A stretch of DNA of 64,000 bases from JAFGAS01 sp963809875 (GCA_963809875.1 CAWELC010000011.1:1-64000); one strand, 5' to 3'; positions 8,780 through 19,407 are shown, counted from the stretch's first letter. Notes: generated by a model not told the origin, from the letters alone. Numbers and translations are program-made.

Positions 8780-10005
8780 TCATCCGACCCTGACCGGCTC
8801 CTCGGGGGCATCGGTCAGCAGCTCGGGCCCCGCGATGCCGAGGTAGAAGGTGTTCTCCACGCCAACCGCGCCGATGTCCGCGAAGACGAATTTCGGCTCG
8901 AGCGCGAAGACGTTTCCCTCGACGAGCGGTTCCGTGGAGCCCCTCGCGATGACCGGGGACTCGTCCACTTCCAGTCCGATCCCGTGGCCGATATAGGAAA
9001 GCCTGCCCTCACCGATTCCCATGAGGTGATCGAGGAGGCCGTGCTCCTGGGCGACGCGCTCGGCGGCGGCAAAGAGCTCTCCCGCCGGCACGCCCGGCCG
9101 TGCCAGATCCACCGCCGCCTGCTGAGTCTCGAGCGAGGCCTCGTAGGCCCGCGTGCCTTGGCGGGAAGCTCCTTCCGGTAGAAGAGGCGGGCCCCGTCGG
9201 CCAGATACCCCCCCCACGCCCCCACCATGTCGATGAGGACCGGCTCGTTGTCGCCGATGATCTTCGGGGACGCCCCCTGGGGGAAGGCCGGGGAAAGACC
9301 CATGACCCGATACCGGACCGTCCAGCGATGAGCCGACGGCGCCGGACGGGCCGGATACCACCACTCCGTAGAAGAGCTCCTGGCAGAAGGCCCTCAGGCG
9401 GATGATGCCCCTGGTGGCCGAGGCCCCGGAGGTGGGCCTCGGCGGCTATCGCGATATCGATCTCCCGGGCGTTCGGGGAAGAAGAAGGAGGGCACCGCGC
9501 CAAAAAGCGAGACAAGCTGGCGAGCCGCGCGGCGAGATCAACTTGTCTCTCGAGGGGCGATTTGACCGCCCGGAGTCTTCCTGATGAGCCCGGAGGCGTC
9601 ACGAAAGCGTCGTGCCGGGAAAGAGCTCCGACAGAAAGAGATAGTTCTTGACCGGCAGCACGTCCATCTCGAGGCCGATAGACGCCAGGTCTGCCAACCC
9701 CTCGCGGGCGAGCGCATCCGGGGAGGTCGCGCAGTCTTGGGAGCGGCCGGATGACGCGGGAACTTTGACTCGGCGGCGGCCCGCCGCACGTCCTTGATGA
9801 CGAACAGGACGCCCGCGCGGCCCCTTCGGCGTCCGCGGGGATAAACAGGACGCCCCTCTGGGCCGTGCCGGTAAAGTAGTAGATGTCGACGTGTTGAAAG
9901 ATCAGGAGACCCGAAAGCCCGGCCGCGTGAGGCGGCCTCCGACGCCCTGCGGACGCGGTCCGTGATCTCGCCGGACGGGAAACCGCCGAAACGCTCCAGC
10001 CTCAC
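8780..10005 (-). CDS. M24-family Xaa-Pro peptidase (several frameshifts)
   Basis: Metal-dependent aminopeptidase of the prolidase/creatinase fold, cut by at least five single-base indels. Reading across frames from the GTG at 10005 (SD GGAGG) gives an N-terminal creatinase-like half: GLLIFQHVDIYYFTGTAQRG, DVRRAAAESK, MDVLPVKNYLFLSELFP. The catalytic half follows: RAVKSPLERQVD, DIAIAAEAHLR, GDNEPVLIDMVGAWGGY, YIGHGIGLEVDESPVI and EGNVFALEPKFVF. The second metal Asp is absent from the visible segment DGARLFYR, but the His, Glu and Glu positions are there. The start overlaps the rluB stop by GTGA. Whether it is a pseudogene cannot be decided, given the same kind of damage in essential genes nearby. 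Confidence 0.68.
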
Positions 10006-10747
10006 GGTTCCTCCTTCATGCCGAGCGCCGCAAAAGAGGAGCTCGCACTCCCGGGCGGTAAGCTTTCTTAATTCGCCCGGGGCCAGCCCCTCCAGCGAGA
10101 GCGGCCCGATGGCGATCCTCCTGATCTTGAGTGACCCGCTTGCCGAACAAGCCGAACATCTTCTTGATCTGGCGGTTCCTCCCCTCGGAAAGCGTGACCT
10201 CGTACCAGGCGTTACTCGGCCTGACCTCGAGGGGGTTGATCTTGTGCCGGGAGGGTCTTTTTGCCCTCGATGGTTATGCCGCCGGCAAACCGCGCCAGCT
10301 CGCGCTCGGAGAGGGCGCCGGCGACCTTGACCTGATAGGTCTTGGGGACCTTTGAGCCGCGGGTGCATCGCGAGGTTGGCGATCCGGCCGTCGTTGGTCA
10401 GTAGCATCAGGCCGTCGGCGTCGTAGTCGAGGCGGCCCGCCGGGAACACCCTGATCGAAAGCCCCGTGATAAAGTCGGAGATCGACGGACCTGCCCTGGG
10501 GGTCTTCCATGGTGGAGACGACGCCCTTCGGCTTGAAGAAGAGGTAGTAGTGTTTCTTCTTCGGGCCGCCGACCGGCTCACCGTCCACCGTGATCCGGTC
10601 TGGTGCGCGGGTCGACCATGGTGCCGAGCTGCGGTTACGGCCAGCCCGTTGACCATCACCCGGCCCTGCCGTATGAGCTCGTCTGCCTCCCGAACGGAGA
10701 GCCAGCCCGTCCTGGGATATAACGCGGTTAAGTCTGATCTTTGTCAT
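10002..10747 (-). CDS. rluB: RluB/RsuA-type rRNA pseudouridine synthase (frameshifts)
   Basis: Enzyme that isomerises a uridine in rRNA, about 248 residues when frames are joined. The N-terminal S4 RNA-binding domain is visible as MTKIRLNRVISQDGL and RVMVNGLAV. The catalytic domain has KKHYYLFFKPKGVVSTMEDP, the family motif GRLDYDADGLMLLTNDG carrying the catalytic aspartate, and the C-terminal EVTLSEGRNRQIKKMF segment. About four indels separate these pieces. The start overlaps the scpB stop (ATGA). The scpA-scpB-rluB order is widespread in bacteria and supports the call. RluB rather than RsuA is inferred from this context. Confidence 0.8.
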
Positions 10748-11331
10748 CGGTTGAGAAAGAGGGTCTTCTGCTCCTCTATGTCTCCCTCCGTGAAAAGGGC
10801 CCCCATCTCCCGTATCGTCGGGAGAGACTTGAGGTCCTTGAGGCCGAAGGTTTCGAGGAAATCCTTGGTGGTGCCGTAGAGGAGGGGCTTGCCGGGGACG
10901 TCTTTCTTCCCCAGTATGCGGATGAGGCTTCTCTCCAGCAGGATTTTGACGACGCCCCCCGAGTCGACCCCCCTGATCCGCTCGATATCGGAGCGGACGA
11001 TGGGCTGGCGATAGGCGATGATCGCCAGGGTCTCGAGGGCGGCCCGGGAAAGCCTCTTGGGCTTTTCCTCGAGCATCAACTTGATATATTCAGAGAAATC
11101 CGGGCGGGTACGAAACTGATATCCCCCGGCTACCTCGGCGATGAAGATACCGCCACTCCCTTCCTCGTAGATCTTCTTGAGATCGGCAATGGCCTCTCTG
11201 ATCTCCCGGGGCGCGATGTCCGGTACGATCCGCCTGATCTCGTCTTCGGTGATGGGCTTTTCCGACGCGAAGATCAGCGCCTCTATGATCCCGATGAGTT
11301 TCTCCTTTTCCACGGCGTCAGACATCCTCAT
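10744..11331 (-). CDS. scpB: Segregation and condensation protein B
   Basis: Accessory subunit of the SMC-ScpAB condensin, about 195 residues from the ATG at 11331 (AGGGCGG upstream). It consists of two winged-helix domains. The family motifs are intact: IIEALIFASEKPI at the start, GGYQFRTRPDFSEYI, LSRAALETLAIIAYRQPI, then RSDIERIRGVDSGGVV and KPLLYGTTKDFLETFGL. The gene overlaps the end of scpA and the start of rluB. No frame problem here. Confidence 0.95.
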   Translation of the reverse strand: MRMSDAVEKEKLIGIIEALIFASEKPITEDEIRRIVPDIAPREIREAIADLKKIYEEGSGGIFIAEVAGGYQFRTRPDFSEYIKLMLEEKPKRLSRAALETLAIIAYRQPIVRSDIERIRGVDSGGVVKILLERSLIRILGKKDVPGKPLLYGTTKDFLETFGLKDLKSLPTIREMGALFTEGDIEEQKTLFLNR

Positions 11332-12033
11332 TGACCGCCCTGAAGAGGCGGATTGTCCCAAAGGGCTGCGCCTGGTAGATACGCACGACCCGGCTCTTTA
11401 TCAGCTCCAGCAGCGCCAGGAACGTAATGACGATGGTCATTCGTGAGGGTTCACCCACGAAGAGCTCCTCAAAGACCATCTCGCCCCGCTCATATATCAA
11501 CCGGGAGAGCTCGACCATTTTTTCCTGGATCGTCAGCTCCTCGAGGCTTACTGGTGAATCGTGTCTTTCGGGGCGGCCAGCAGTACCTTCTGAAGGGCCG
11601 CCACAAGCTCGAAGAGGGTAAGGTCGGTGAGCTTCTCGTCTTCGACCTCCAGCACCATTTTGCCGCCCCGGAGGAATACGTCCCTGAGCAGGATGTCGAA
11701 GTCATCAAGCTGCCGGGCCGCTTCTTTGAACCGCTCATACTCGGCGAGCTTCAGGGCAAGCTCCATCCGGGGGTCCATCTCTTCTTCTTCCTGGTCCTCC
11801 GTTCGGTCCGGCGGCAGCAGCATCTTGGACTTGATGTGGGCCAGGGTCGCGGCCATTACGAGATATTCCCCCGCGACGTCGAGGTTGAGGACCTTCATGA
11901 TCTCGATATGTTCCATGTATTGACGAGTAATCTCGGCGATCGGGATGTCGAAAATGTCATACTCGTTTTTCTTGACCAGGTAGAGGAGCAGATCGAGCGG
12001 CCCCTCAAATATCGGGAGCTTCACCCGATACAT
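11318..12033 (-). CDS. scpA: Segregation and condensation protein A (one frameshift)
   Basis: Kleisin subunit of condensin, about 238 residues. It opens with YRVKLPIFEGPLDLLLYLVK, the diagnostic ScpA N-terminus, and continues with IPIAEITRQYMEHI and LVMAATLAHIKSKMLLP. The frame breaks near 11545, where CAGTAAGC would be repaired to CAGGTAAGC by one G. It resumes with SLEELTIQEKMVEL and the C-terminal winged helix VVITFLALLELIKSRVV. ScpA is usually indispensable for chromosome segregation, so this break is best read as a sequence error. Confidence 0.93.
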
Positions 12034-12072
12034 GCCCTCATCGGTGATGAAACTCTTCCATGCCGGTTTCCC

Positions 12073-12821
12073 TTATCTCAGGGTCGTCATGAGGACCTGA
12101 AAGAGATCGCTCCCCAGCAGGAGCCATGAGATGAGCCCCCGTTACGGCCGACAGGATTCTGCTGAAAATATGCGAAACGGGTCGAGGAAGAGGATCGCCA
12201 CCACGATGATCATCCCGAACGGCTCGATGTTGGAGTAGGCCCGCGCCGCGCCCTCCGGGAAGCAGCCCGACGGCGATTCTGCCGCCGTCCAGCGGAGGGA
12301 TGGGTATCAGGTTGAAGATGGCAAGGATCACCGACAGGAAGAAGGTGTAGAAGAGTATATAGGCGGCCGAGACGCAAGGGCGCTCGAGCACTCCCACCGA
12401 GGCGCCGTGCGACATGATCTGTTCGATCAGACCCGGATCGGCCGATCACCAGGAGCCTGAGCAGGACGGCCGCGATCAGGGCGATGAGTATGTTGGTCGC
12501 CGGCCCCGCCAGGGCCACGAGGGCCATCCCCCGTTTGGGATTCCTCAGACGCATGAAGTTCACCGGGACGGGACGGGCGTATCCGAAAACGAAGCCGGCC
12601 TTGAGGAGAATAAGGATTCCGGGGATGAGTATCGTCCCGATCGGGTCGATATGGGGCAGGGGATTGAGGGTAAGCCTGCCCGTATCGCGGGCGGTGGTGT
12701 CCCCGAGCTTGAGGGCGATGTATCCGTGGGCGACCTCGTGAAAGATCACCGCGATCATGATCGGGATGATCCAGAGGAGCGCCTCCCTGATGAGTGCGAG
12801 AATATCCAGAATGACCTCCAA
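12073..12821 (-). CDS. Site-2 protease family (M50) membrane protein (frameshifts)
   Basis: Intramembrane zinc protease, about 249 residues. The first helix carries H28-E29-V-A-H32 (FHEVAHGY). It is followed by GRLTLNPLPHIDPIGTI, the motif of the YwhC/Rip-like minimal M50 group, then ALAGPATNILIALIAAVLL. The second metal-binding motif, NLIPIPPLDGGRI, is intact. Frames change near 12415 and again near 12220; the C-terminus SWLLLGSDLFQVLMTTLR is recovered in a third frame. No PDZ domain is present, which separates it from RseP. It lies upstream of scpA, as in many bacteria. Confidence 0.85.
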
Positions 12822-12950
12822 AACGACGCCGGGCCGCGCGCCGTGTCGTCACGTCCGTGTCATGTCCATGTCCATGTCATATACCGGCGGCCCGCCGGTA
12901 AAAAAACCGGCACCGTCCGCGGCTGCGGATCGCGCGACGGTTAAACCCTA

Positions 12951-15644
12951 TTATAACCACAGCGGAAACCCGTTCGTCAAGGAGAAATTACGCGGGCGGC
13001 CGGTTCCTGCTGAGTGACAGTAGGTCTTCTTGACGTAGAGGAGCTCCGATCCCCGATCGGCGACCCTTCCGTCGAGCCGCTGCATCAGCAGGTCTTTCAG
13101 GATGACGGAGAATATCTCTCCCGGCTGCAATACCGAGGGATCGGAGATCGTCGCCGGTTATCTCCACCTGTGTCGCCTTGAGACGGGTAATAAAGAGCGA
13201 AATGTAGCGCCGGATCGTGTCCCTCGGGCTGATGGCCATCATGAACAGGAGCGTTTCGAGCACCGAGGGGATTGAGGATCTGGTAGATCTCGCTGGGGGC
13301 AAGCTCCCGGGCCACCGAAAGCCTCCGCATCGCCGAGGCAACCCGGTCCAGCTGCCCGATCATCTTCTTCTGATCCTGCCGGCCGACCATAAGTCGGGCG
13401 AGGAGCTCCTTTCGCTCGTCAGCGTCCAGCTCCCAGATCAGCGCCAGCAGGTAAAGCCTCCTCTTGTCGTATGGCTCGGGCAGGAAGAGGAGATCGTACC
13501 AGGAGCAGACCTCGCCGACCTTCGAGAAGCGGGTCTCCATCTGTTCGCTGATCTTCAGGTTCGGATGGAGGAACTTGAGAAGGTCAAAGGTGGAAAGCCG
13601 CTCGATGATGGCATACGGGTCTTCCTCGTCGAAGATGAGCTCCAGCTCCGAGAGAAGCCTGATACCGGCCAGCCGGTCGAAGACGTTGAGCTTGACGGCG
13701 TTCTTGATGAGTTTTTCCGTCTGTTTGCCAATGGTGAAGTCAAACCGCTTTTCGAAACGGATTGCCCGAAATATCCGGGTGGGGTCCTCGACAAACGAGA
13801 GGTTCTGGATGACCCGGATGACCCTCTCTTTGAGGTCCCGGATCGCGCCAAAGAAATCGATAAGGGTGCCGAACACCCGGGGGTTGAGCTTTACCGCCAG
13901 GGTATTGATGGTAAAGTCGCGCCGGTAGAGGTCCAGCTTGAGCGTCGATCCCTCGACGACCGGCAGCGCCCCGGGGTATTCGTAATACTCCGTTCGAGCG
14001 GTGGCGATATCCACCTTGAAATCGTCGGGATAAACGACCACCGCGGTTCCGAATTTCTCGTGAGACCTGACGTGTACCCCGACCGTCCTTTCGAGGTGGC
14101 GTGCGAACGCGATCCCGTCTCCCTCGACGACCACGTCGATATCGAAATTATCCCGCCTGAGCCATAGATCGCGGACAAATCCTCCGACGGCATAGGCATT
14201 GAATCCCAGGTCATCGGCCGACTTGCCGAGATTTCTCAGGATTTCCATGATGCGGGGCGTCGAGCCGCTCCTCCATCAGCTTGACCACCGATTTTGTGCG
14301 CAGCATGGACCCGGCCTCCAGCTCCTCGTCCGGAGAGTGGCCCCGAGGGGCGGCACCGTAGTAGAGAGCGCGCAGCAGGTCGGTTCTCGTGATCGCTCCC
14401 ATGAGACGGGAATCCTGAACGACGGGCAGGAACCGCTGGTTTCGGTCGATGATCAGGGCCTGGATATCCCTCAGGGGGGTCTGGGGAGTTACCGTGGCCA
14501 CATCGGTGTTCATCAGCTCCCGCACCGGCAGCTGCCCGATGCCGTGGAAGAACCCCCGCTCTATCGTCTGACGGGAGATCGTCCCCAGGAGGCGGTCGCC
14601 CTCTTCGACTACCGCCAGGACGTTGACGTTGTACCGGGAGAGAATTTCCGCCGCGTCCTTGAGGGTGACCTCAGGAGAAACCGACTTGACCGGAAACGAC
14701 ATGATCTCGCCGGCGGTCCTGACGGGGTTCACCTTTTCGTGGAGCACCCGGATGAGCTTTTCCTTTGCCTCGACGAGCGTCATGCCCGTGATCGTCGCCG
14801 AGGCCGCCGTCGAATGCCCGCCGCCCCCGAAGGCGAGCGTGATCTCGCCCACGTCCACTTCTTCCAGGCGGCTCCGGGCCACCAGGTACGTCCGGTCGCC
14901 CAGAAGCGCCAGCACAAAGAGGACGTTGAGGTTTTCCATGTCCTTGATCTTATGGACAAGGATGGCCAGGTCCCCGACGTATGATTCGTTGCTGATGGCA
15001 ATAATCGTGATGTCAACGCCGTTTACGGTAAGGGTTTCACGGTTCCTCAAGAGCTCTCCCAGCATCTCGACCTGGTCGGCCGTCAGCTCCTGGGTGAGCA
15101 TGTCGGAAACGGTGTTGAGGTTGGCGCCGTGTTTGAGCAGAAAGGCGGCCGACATGAGGTCTTCGGGCGTCGTGGACGTAAAGGAGAGGGAGCCGGTATC
15201 CTCATAGATGCCCAGCATCATGACCGTGGCTTCGTCGGGGGTCAGGGTGATAGCCCGCTCCTCGAATATCTGAGCGAAGATCGTCGTGGTGGCCCCGACC
15301 GGACGGATAACCTCGTAGGACCCGGTAATGTCTTTTTCACTGTCGGGGTGGTGATCGTAGATGTGAACGTCTATGCCCGGCTTCTCGAGGAGCCGTTTGA
15401 ACGGACCGATTCGGTCTTTTTGACGGATGTCCACGAGGATCAGCCGGTCGACCGTATCGAAGTCCACGTCTTTGAGCCGCACGAAATCGAAGGCGTAGAA
15501 GGTGGAGCGGACGAAAAAATCCCTCAGCCCTTTTTCCTGAGAACCGGAAAAAGTCATCATCGCGTCGGGATAGAGCTTTTTGGCGGCCAGCATCGACGCC
15601 ATCGCGTCAAAGTCGGCGTTGACGTGCGTGGTGATTACTTCCAC
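12951..15644 (-). CDS. DHH phosphoesterase - CBS pair - CCA-adding enzyme fusion (frameshifts)
   Basis: Predicted multidomain tRNA nucleotidyltransferase of about 898 residues from the GTG at 15644 (GGGAG upstream). Residues 1-300 are a DHH/DHHA1 unit: THVNADFDAMAS, IYDHHPDSEKD and GGGGHSTAASA. Then come two CBS domains (about 310-430; ISRYNVN-like start, ending RTDLLRALYYG). From about 470 follows a class II nucleotidyltransferase: YAVGGFVRDLWLRR, DNFDIDVVVEGDG, DPTRIFRAIRF. The two halves sit in different frames only because CGCCCCGC at about 14255 has one C too many; with CCC the protein is continuous (MEERLDARIMEILRNLG). Two more indels occur at about 13270 and 13130. Known large relatives exist in Thermotoga and deltaproteobacteria. 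CCA versus A-only addition cannot be told from sequence. Confidence 0.85.
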
Positions 15645-15681
15645 GACACCGCTCCCGGGCGCGCGATCGGCGCGCCGCTCC

Positions 15682-17350
15682 TTATTCAAGCCACCGTCGG
15701 GAGATCTTCTTGAGGGTGCCGTCGTCCTTCATCGACTTGAGCGTCGCGTCGATCTCTCCGAGAAACACGTGATCTCCCGGCCGCGGCATCGCCACCGAAT
15801 AGGGGGATATGATCATCGGCTTTTCGATCGTAATGAGGTCCTCATCTTCCAGAGCGTCCGAGAGCAGAAAATCGGCGGCGTTCTTATCGACGATCGCGGC
15901 GTCGACCTCTCCCCTGCCCGAGGGCCAGAAGGCAGATTTCCGTGGACGAGTATCCTTTAGAGAATATCCCCGGGAGCTTCCGAACGTAGAGCTCCTCAAC
16001 GCTGCCGGAGACAACGCCGACCTTTTTACTGATCAGCTCGAAGATCTCCTTTGGCACCAGTTTACTCTTCCTGACCATGAGGACGGATTCCACGACCCCC
16101 CAGGGCTCGCCGGTGAGAAAAGAGGCGGTCCGCTCCTCGTCGATCATCACCATCGGCTCGATATCCGAACGTGTCGCCGCCAATCCGCTCGGGATGCGAC
16201 TTCCCGAGAAGGAATTGAAGATAACCTCCCGGCCAAGCCTCCGGCCCACCTCGTTCATGGCGTCTATGACGTATCCCACAAGGCGCCCGTCCTCATCGAC
16301 ATACTCGTAGGGAGGCGTCTTGACGTTGAGGGAGACGACGAGCTTGGTCTTCCTTCGCTCGGTCAGGTATTCGGGAACGTCGATTTTTCCCCAGGCCAGG
16401 AGTGATTTCCGGTCCGCTATCCTCCGGGCGGCCTCGGCCCCGAGAGTCGCGGAGAGATCGGAAAGGTCAAGCCCACCGTTTTCGAAGGTCATCAGATAGA
16501 CGCCGCCGACGGCGTTGCCTGTCAGGGCGTCGGTCAGGATCTTCTTGACGGCCGTATCGTACCGATAGATGACGGAGGCGGGCACGTATCCCGGCGCAAG
16601 TTTTCTTGCATCGTTTCCAAGCCCGATGACTGATATCTTCATCTTCCCGGCGGCGGCATAACCGCCGAGGGCGCCGGTTCCCGAGACGATAAAGACGACG
16701 TCGGCCCCCTTCTTGGCGACCTTCGTGACCGCCTCGTTCGTCTTGTCGCGGTCGTAGAGACCGTTGACGTCACCCTGGCCGGCGACGTATGCGATCATCG
16801 TCTCGGCGTCCTTGTTTGCGTCGGCTACGCCTCCCGCAAACCCGTACTCAAACCGCCTGATCGGATCGAACGGGGCGGCCCCGACAAAGGCGATCTTGTC
16901 GGTCTTGGTGATAGTTCCGGAAATGTACCCCGCCAGATAGCCCGCCTCGTTTTCCTCAAACAGGATCGATGCCAGATTGGAGAGGGGGGCGGCTTCGGCG
17001 CCGACGAGGATAAACTGCACGTCGGGATTGGCCCGGGCGGCGTCGCCAAGCGCGCCGATCATGTCGCCTTCATCCGGGGCAATAATGATATTGGCGCCGA
17101 GCGCAAGGAGGTCGCCGATGGTCTTGTCGGCGTAGAGGTCAAGACGGGGAACCCGAATGATATTGACCTTTGTATCTTTGGCGACGGCGGCCAGGACGCC
17201 GTCTACCGCGTCGTTGTAACCGCCGTCCCCCATGCCGCGGCTGTCCATGACCCAGCCGATCGTGAGGGGGTGTTCAGCATCCTGTGCAAAGGAAAGGGGA
17301 ACGAATAAGAAAAGGAAAAAGACGAAAAGCAATAGCCTGGTGCGCTTCAT
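15682..17350 (-). CDS. BMP-family / SBP_bac_3 tandem periplasmic binding protein (one frameshift)
   Basis: Secreted protein of about 556 residues with a signal peptide (1-22, ending SFAQ). Residues 25-320 are a BMP/PnrA-type binding domain: TIGWVMDSRGMGDGGYNDA, ADKTIGDLLALGANIIIAPD, NEAGYLAGYISG and YDRDKTNEAVTKVAKKGADVV. These families bind nucleosides or related ligands. Residues 345-555 resemble a family 3 solute-binding protein: TPPYEYVDEDGRLVGYVIDA, RIPSGLAA, SGSVEELYVRKLPG and DAAIVDKNAADFLL, ending GTLKKISRRWLE. One indel near 15930 splits it. No ABC permease or sensor kinase gene is adjacent, so its partner is unknown. Its end abuts the DHH-CCA gene. Confidence 0.78.
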
Positions 17351-17418
17351 AGTTCCTCCGGAATACTAAAAAAATCGTTGCCGGCGTCCAGGACAACGCC
17401 GGCGCGCAGTACATGTCC

Positions 17419-18576
17419 CTAGATGTATCCGTCCATCAGGGAGCGGACCTTGACGGCCGCGTCTCTGCCAACTGGCGATGCCCAGCCGCTCCCGTATCCG
17501 CTCGGCCCTCGTCCTTATTTCCGGGTCCGAGATATCCCCGACGCCCCGGGCAAGCCCCGCCCTCCGGGCCAGCACGAACAGGAGACGCTCGGACTCGGGC
17601 AGGCCCAGATACCGGTCGACGGCGGCAAGCAGTTTCTCCTTGTCGTCGGGGAGGCTTCCCCTCGACTTCCTCCAGGAGATTGAGGATATGGTCCGATACG
17701 ATCGTGCTCGAAATCCCCGAGAGCCCCTCGATCAGAAGATGGATCTCGGCCGCTACCTCGTCGTCGGTCAGAAGCTCGAACTCGCCCGATTCGACGGCCT
17801 CCCACAGCGGCATGACCCGGTGGACGTGCAGCGACCTCAGCCGGATGAAATGGGGGTTAACGGCGACCAGCACCCGGGCGGTCTCCTGTCGCGTGTTCCT
17901 TCGTCCAGCGCTTCCCCCCCAGCCCCGGCATGACGTACTCGGAAAGCTCCAGCCCCGCCTCTCTCGACGTTTCGGCCGCCGCGGATGTGCTGATCTGCGG
18001 TCGTCCCCTTCTTCATGTATTTCAATACGTCGTCGGCGCCGCTCTCCATCCCGATATGGACGCGGGTCAGACCCGCCTCCCTCAGGGACGCGAGGTCCTC
18101 CGGCTTCATCCGGGCCACGGTGGACGATCGGGCATAGGTCGTGATTCGGCTGACGTGCGGAAACGCCCCTTCAGATGGGAAAGGACCTCTGCCACCTGGG
18201 CCGGCTTCATGACAAGGCTGTCGGCGTCCTGAAGAAAGACGCTGTGACCGCCCGAGAAGAGCCAGAAGGCGACATATTTCGCTCCCTGCCCGCCGCCCAC
18301 GGCCCCCGAGAAGACCTCCCGGGCCACGGCCTCGGTCACCTCGCCTCCCTCGCCCATGCGCCGGGAGAGGGCCCTGATCTGGTCTGCCGCGGCCGCCATG
18401 GTGTCGATATCGCCCTTGATGTCGTCGACGTCGCGGATCGAAAATCGCTGCCCCTTGTAGACCGGGCAGAAGGCGCACTTGTTCCAGGGGCAATTGCGCG
18501 TCAGGCGCACAAGGAGGCTCTTCGCCTCGCTCGGCGGACGGATGGGACCCTGTTCGAAACTCGCTGAAAACACCAT
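17419..18576 (-). CDS. Radical SAM protein (several frameshifts)
   Basis: About 386 residues. The cluster motif is CPWNKCAFC (Cx4Cx2C pattern) in LLVRLTRNCPWNKCAFCPVY, followed by DVDDIKGDIDTM and the later segments VFLQDADSLVMKPAQV and LTRVHIGMESGADDVLKYMKKG, all typical of an uncharacterised radical SAM group related to Elp3/HemN-like folds. The C-terminal part, MLVAVNPHFIRLRSLHVHR and LTDDEVAAEIHLLIE, lies in a third frame. At least three indels separate the segments. The product ends at SLMDGYI. A consensus promoter lies just upstream. Substrate unknown. Confidence 0.75.
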
Positions 18577-18585
18577 AATTTTTTA

Positions 18586-18615
18586 AGTATAGCAGATAGC
18601 GGTTGTCGATGTCAA
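18586..18615 (-). promoter_or_regulatory. Sigma-70-type promoter of the radical SAM gene
   Basis: On the minus strand TTGACA (18615-18610) and TATACT (18591-18586) are separated by 18 bases. The start codon follows within 10 bases of the -10 box, so the leader would be very short or absent. Confidence 0.6.
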
Positions 18616-18636
18616 TCAGAAGGAATTCGGGATTCC

Positions 18637-18720
18637 GAGTTTTGGGGACACCATACTTAATTCCGATTTCTCAACTTGATCAAAGTATATAACGAATTAA
18701 GTATGGTGTCCCCAAAACTC
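18637..18720. repeat. REP-like hairpin, upstream of the RAYT gene
   Basis: A perfect inverted repeat of 26 bases: arms 18637-18662 and 18695-18720, loop of 32 bases. Each arm carries the 19-base core GGGGACACCATACTTAATT, here extended outward by GAGTTTT. The same core recurs in the hairpin downstream of the transposase gene. Such palindromes are the usual partners of REP-associated transposases. Confidence 0.9.
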
Positions 18721-18749
18721 TTGACTCGTCGTAATGCTTTGTATATATT
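18721..18749 (+). promoter_or_regulatory. Promoter of the RAYT gene, abutting the hairpin
   Basis: TTGACT (18721-18726) and TATATT (18744-18749) with 17-base spacing. The -35 box begins at the base immediately after the hairpin arm, so DNA bound or extruded at the hairpin could affect transcription (inference). Confidence 0.55.
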
Positions 18750-18755
18750 CGTGTC

Positions 18756-19400
18756 ATGGCCAGACTGGCACGAGTCATCGCGCCCGGCTTTCCTCACCAT
18801 GTCATCCAACGCGGCAACAGGCGCCTACAGACCTTCTTCTCCGACAGCGACTACCGGGCCTATCTTTCGTTTCTTTCACTCTACTGCGATAGATACTCTG
18901 TTGAGGTATGGGCGTATTGCCTCATGCCGAATCACGTCCACCTCGTCGCGATACCCCATGACGAACAAGGGCTGCGACAGGCGGTCGGCGAAACACATCG
19001 TAACTATACGCGTCTCGTCAATGCGCGGGAGGGATGGAAGGGGCACCTCTGGCAGGGACGTTTCTCGTCCTATCCGATGGATGAGCGGTACACGCTGGCC
19101 GCGGTAAGATATATAGAGACAAATCCCGTGAGGGCGAATCTTGTTAAACGGCCCGGCGATTGGCTGTGGAGCAGTGCGGGCGCGCACTTAAGAGGGGAAG
19201 TTGACGGTCTTGTAGTAAGATCACCCCTCTCGGATATGGTGGGCAATTGGAGCGACTTCCTGGCCGAAGTAACCGATTACGGCAGGGAGTTTCGGCGGAA
19301 TGAAAACACCGGTAGACCTCTCGGGTCAAGGGAGTTTGTCGGCCGGCTGGAAAAGGAGCTCGAACGTCGGTTGCATAAGATGAAAACCGGCCCAAAATAG
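18756..19400 (+). CDS. REP-associated tyrosine transposase (RAYT, Y1 HUH)
   Basis: Single-strand DNA endonuclease of the IS200/IS605-related RAYT family, 214 residues, intact. The HUH motif is MPNHVHLV (H60, H62), the N-terminus is the usual MARLARVIAPGFPHHVIQRGN, and the catalytic tyrosine lies in AVRYIETNPVRA (Y119). WQGRFSSYPMD and SSAGAHLRG are also family hallmarks. RAYTs bind and cleave REP hairpins and are normally single-copy, domesticated genes. The gene is flanked on both sides by matching long hairpins (18637-18720 and 19408-19492), consistent with cis association. No direct target duplication is seen, as expected for this mechanism. Confidence 0.93.
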   Translation: MARLARVIAPGFPHHVIQRGNRRLQTFFSDSDYRAYLSFLSLYCDRYSVEVWAYCLMPNHVHLVAIPHDEQGLRQAVGETHRNYTRLVNAREGWKGHLWQGRFSSYPMDERYTLAAVRYIETNPVRANLVKRPGDWLWSSAGAHLRGEVDGLVVRSPLSDMVGNWSDFLAEVTDYGREFRRNENTGRPLGSREFVGRLEKELERRLHKMKTGPK

Positions 19401-19407
19401 GAATTAA

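Noticed and set aside
8780..10005. M24 gene called a pseudogene
   Set aside because: Damage type is the same as in essential genes nearby, so loss of function cannot be separated from sequence error.
11318..12033. Programmed ribosomal frameshifting in scpA and similar genes
   Set aside because: The break sites lack a common slippery heptamer, occur in both directions and hit unrelated genes; sequence error is simpler.
12861..12899. Short tandem ATGTCC repeat and a hairpin ACCGGC-GGCCC-GCCGGT
   Set aside because: Too short to call a repeat array; the adjacent A run is on the wrong side for a terminator in either direction.
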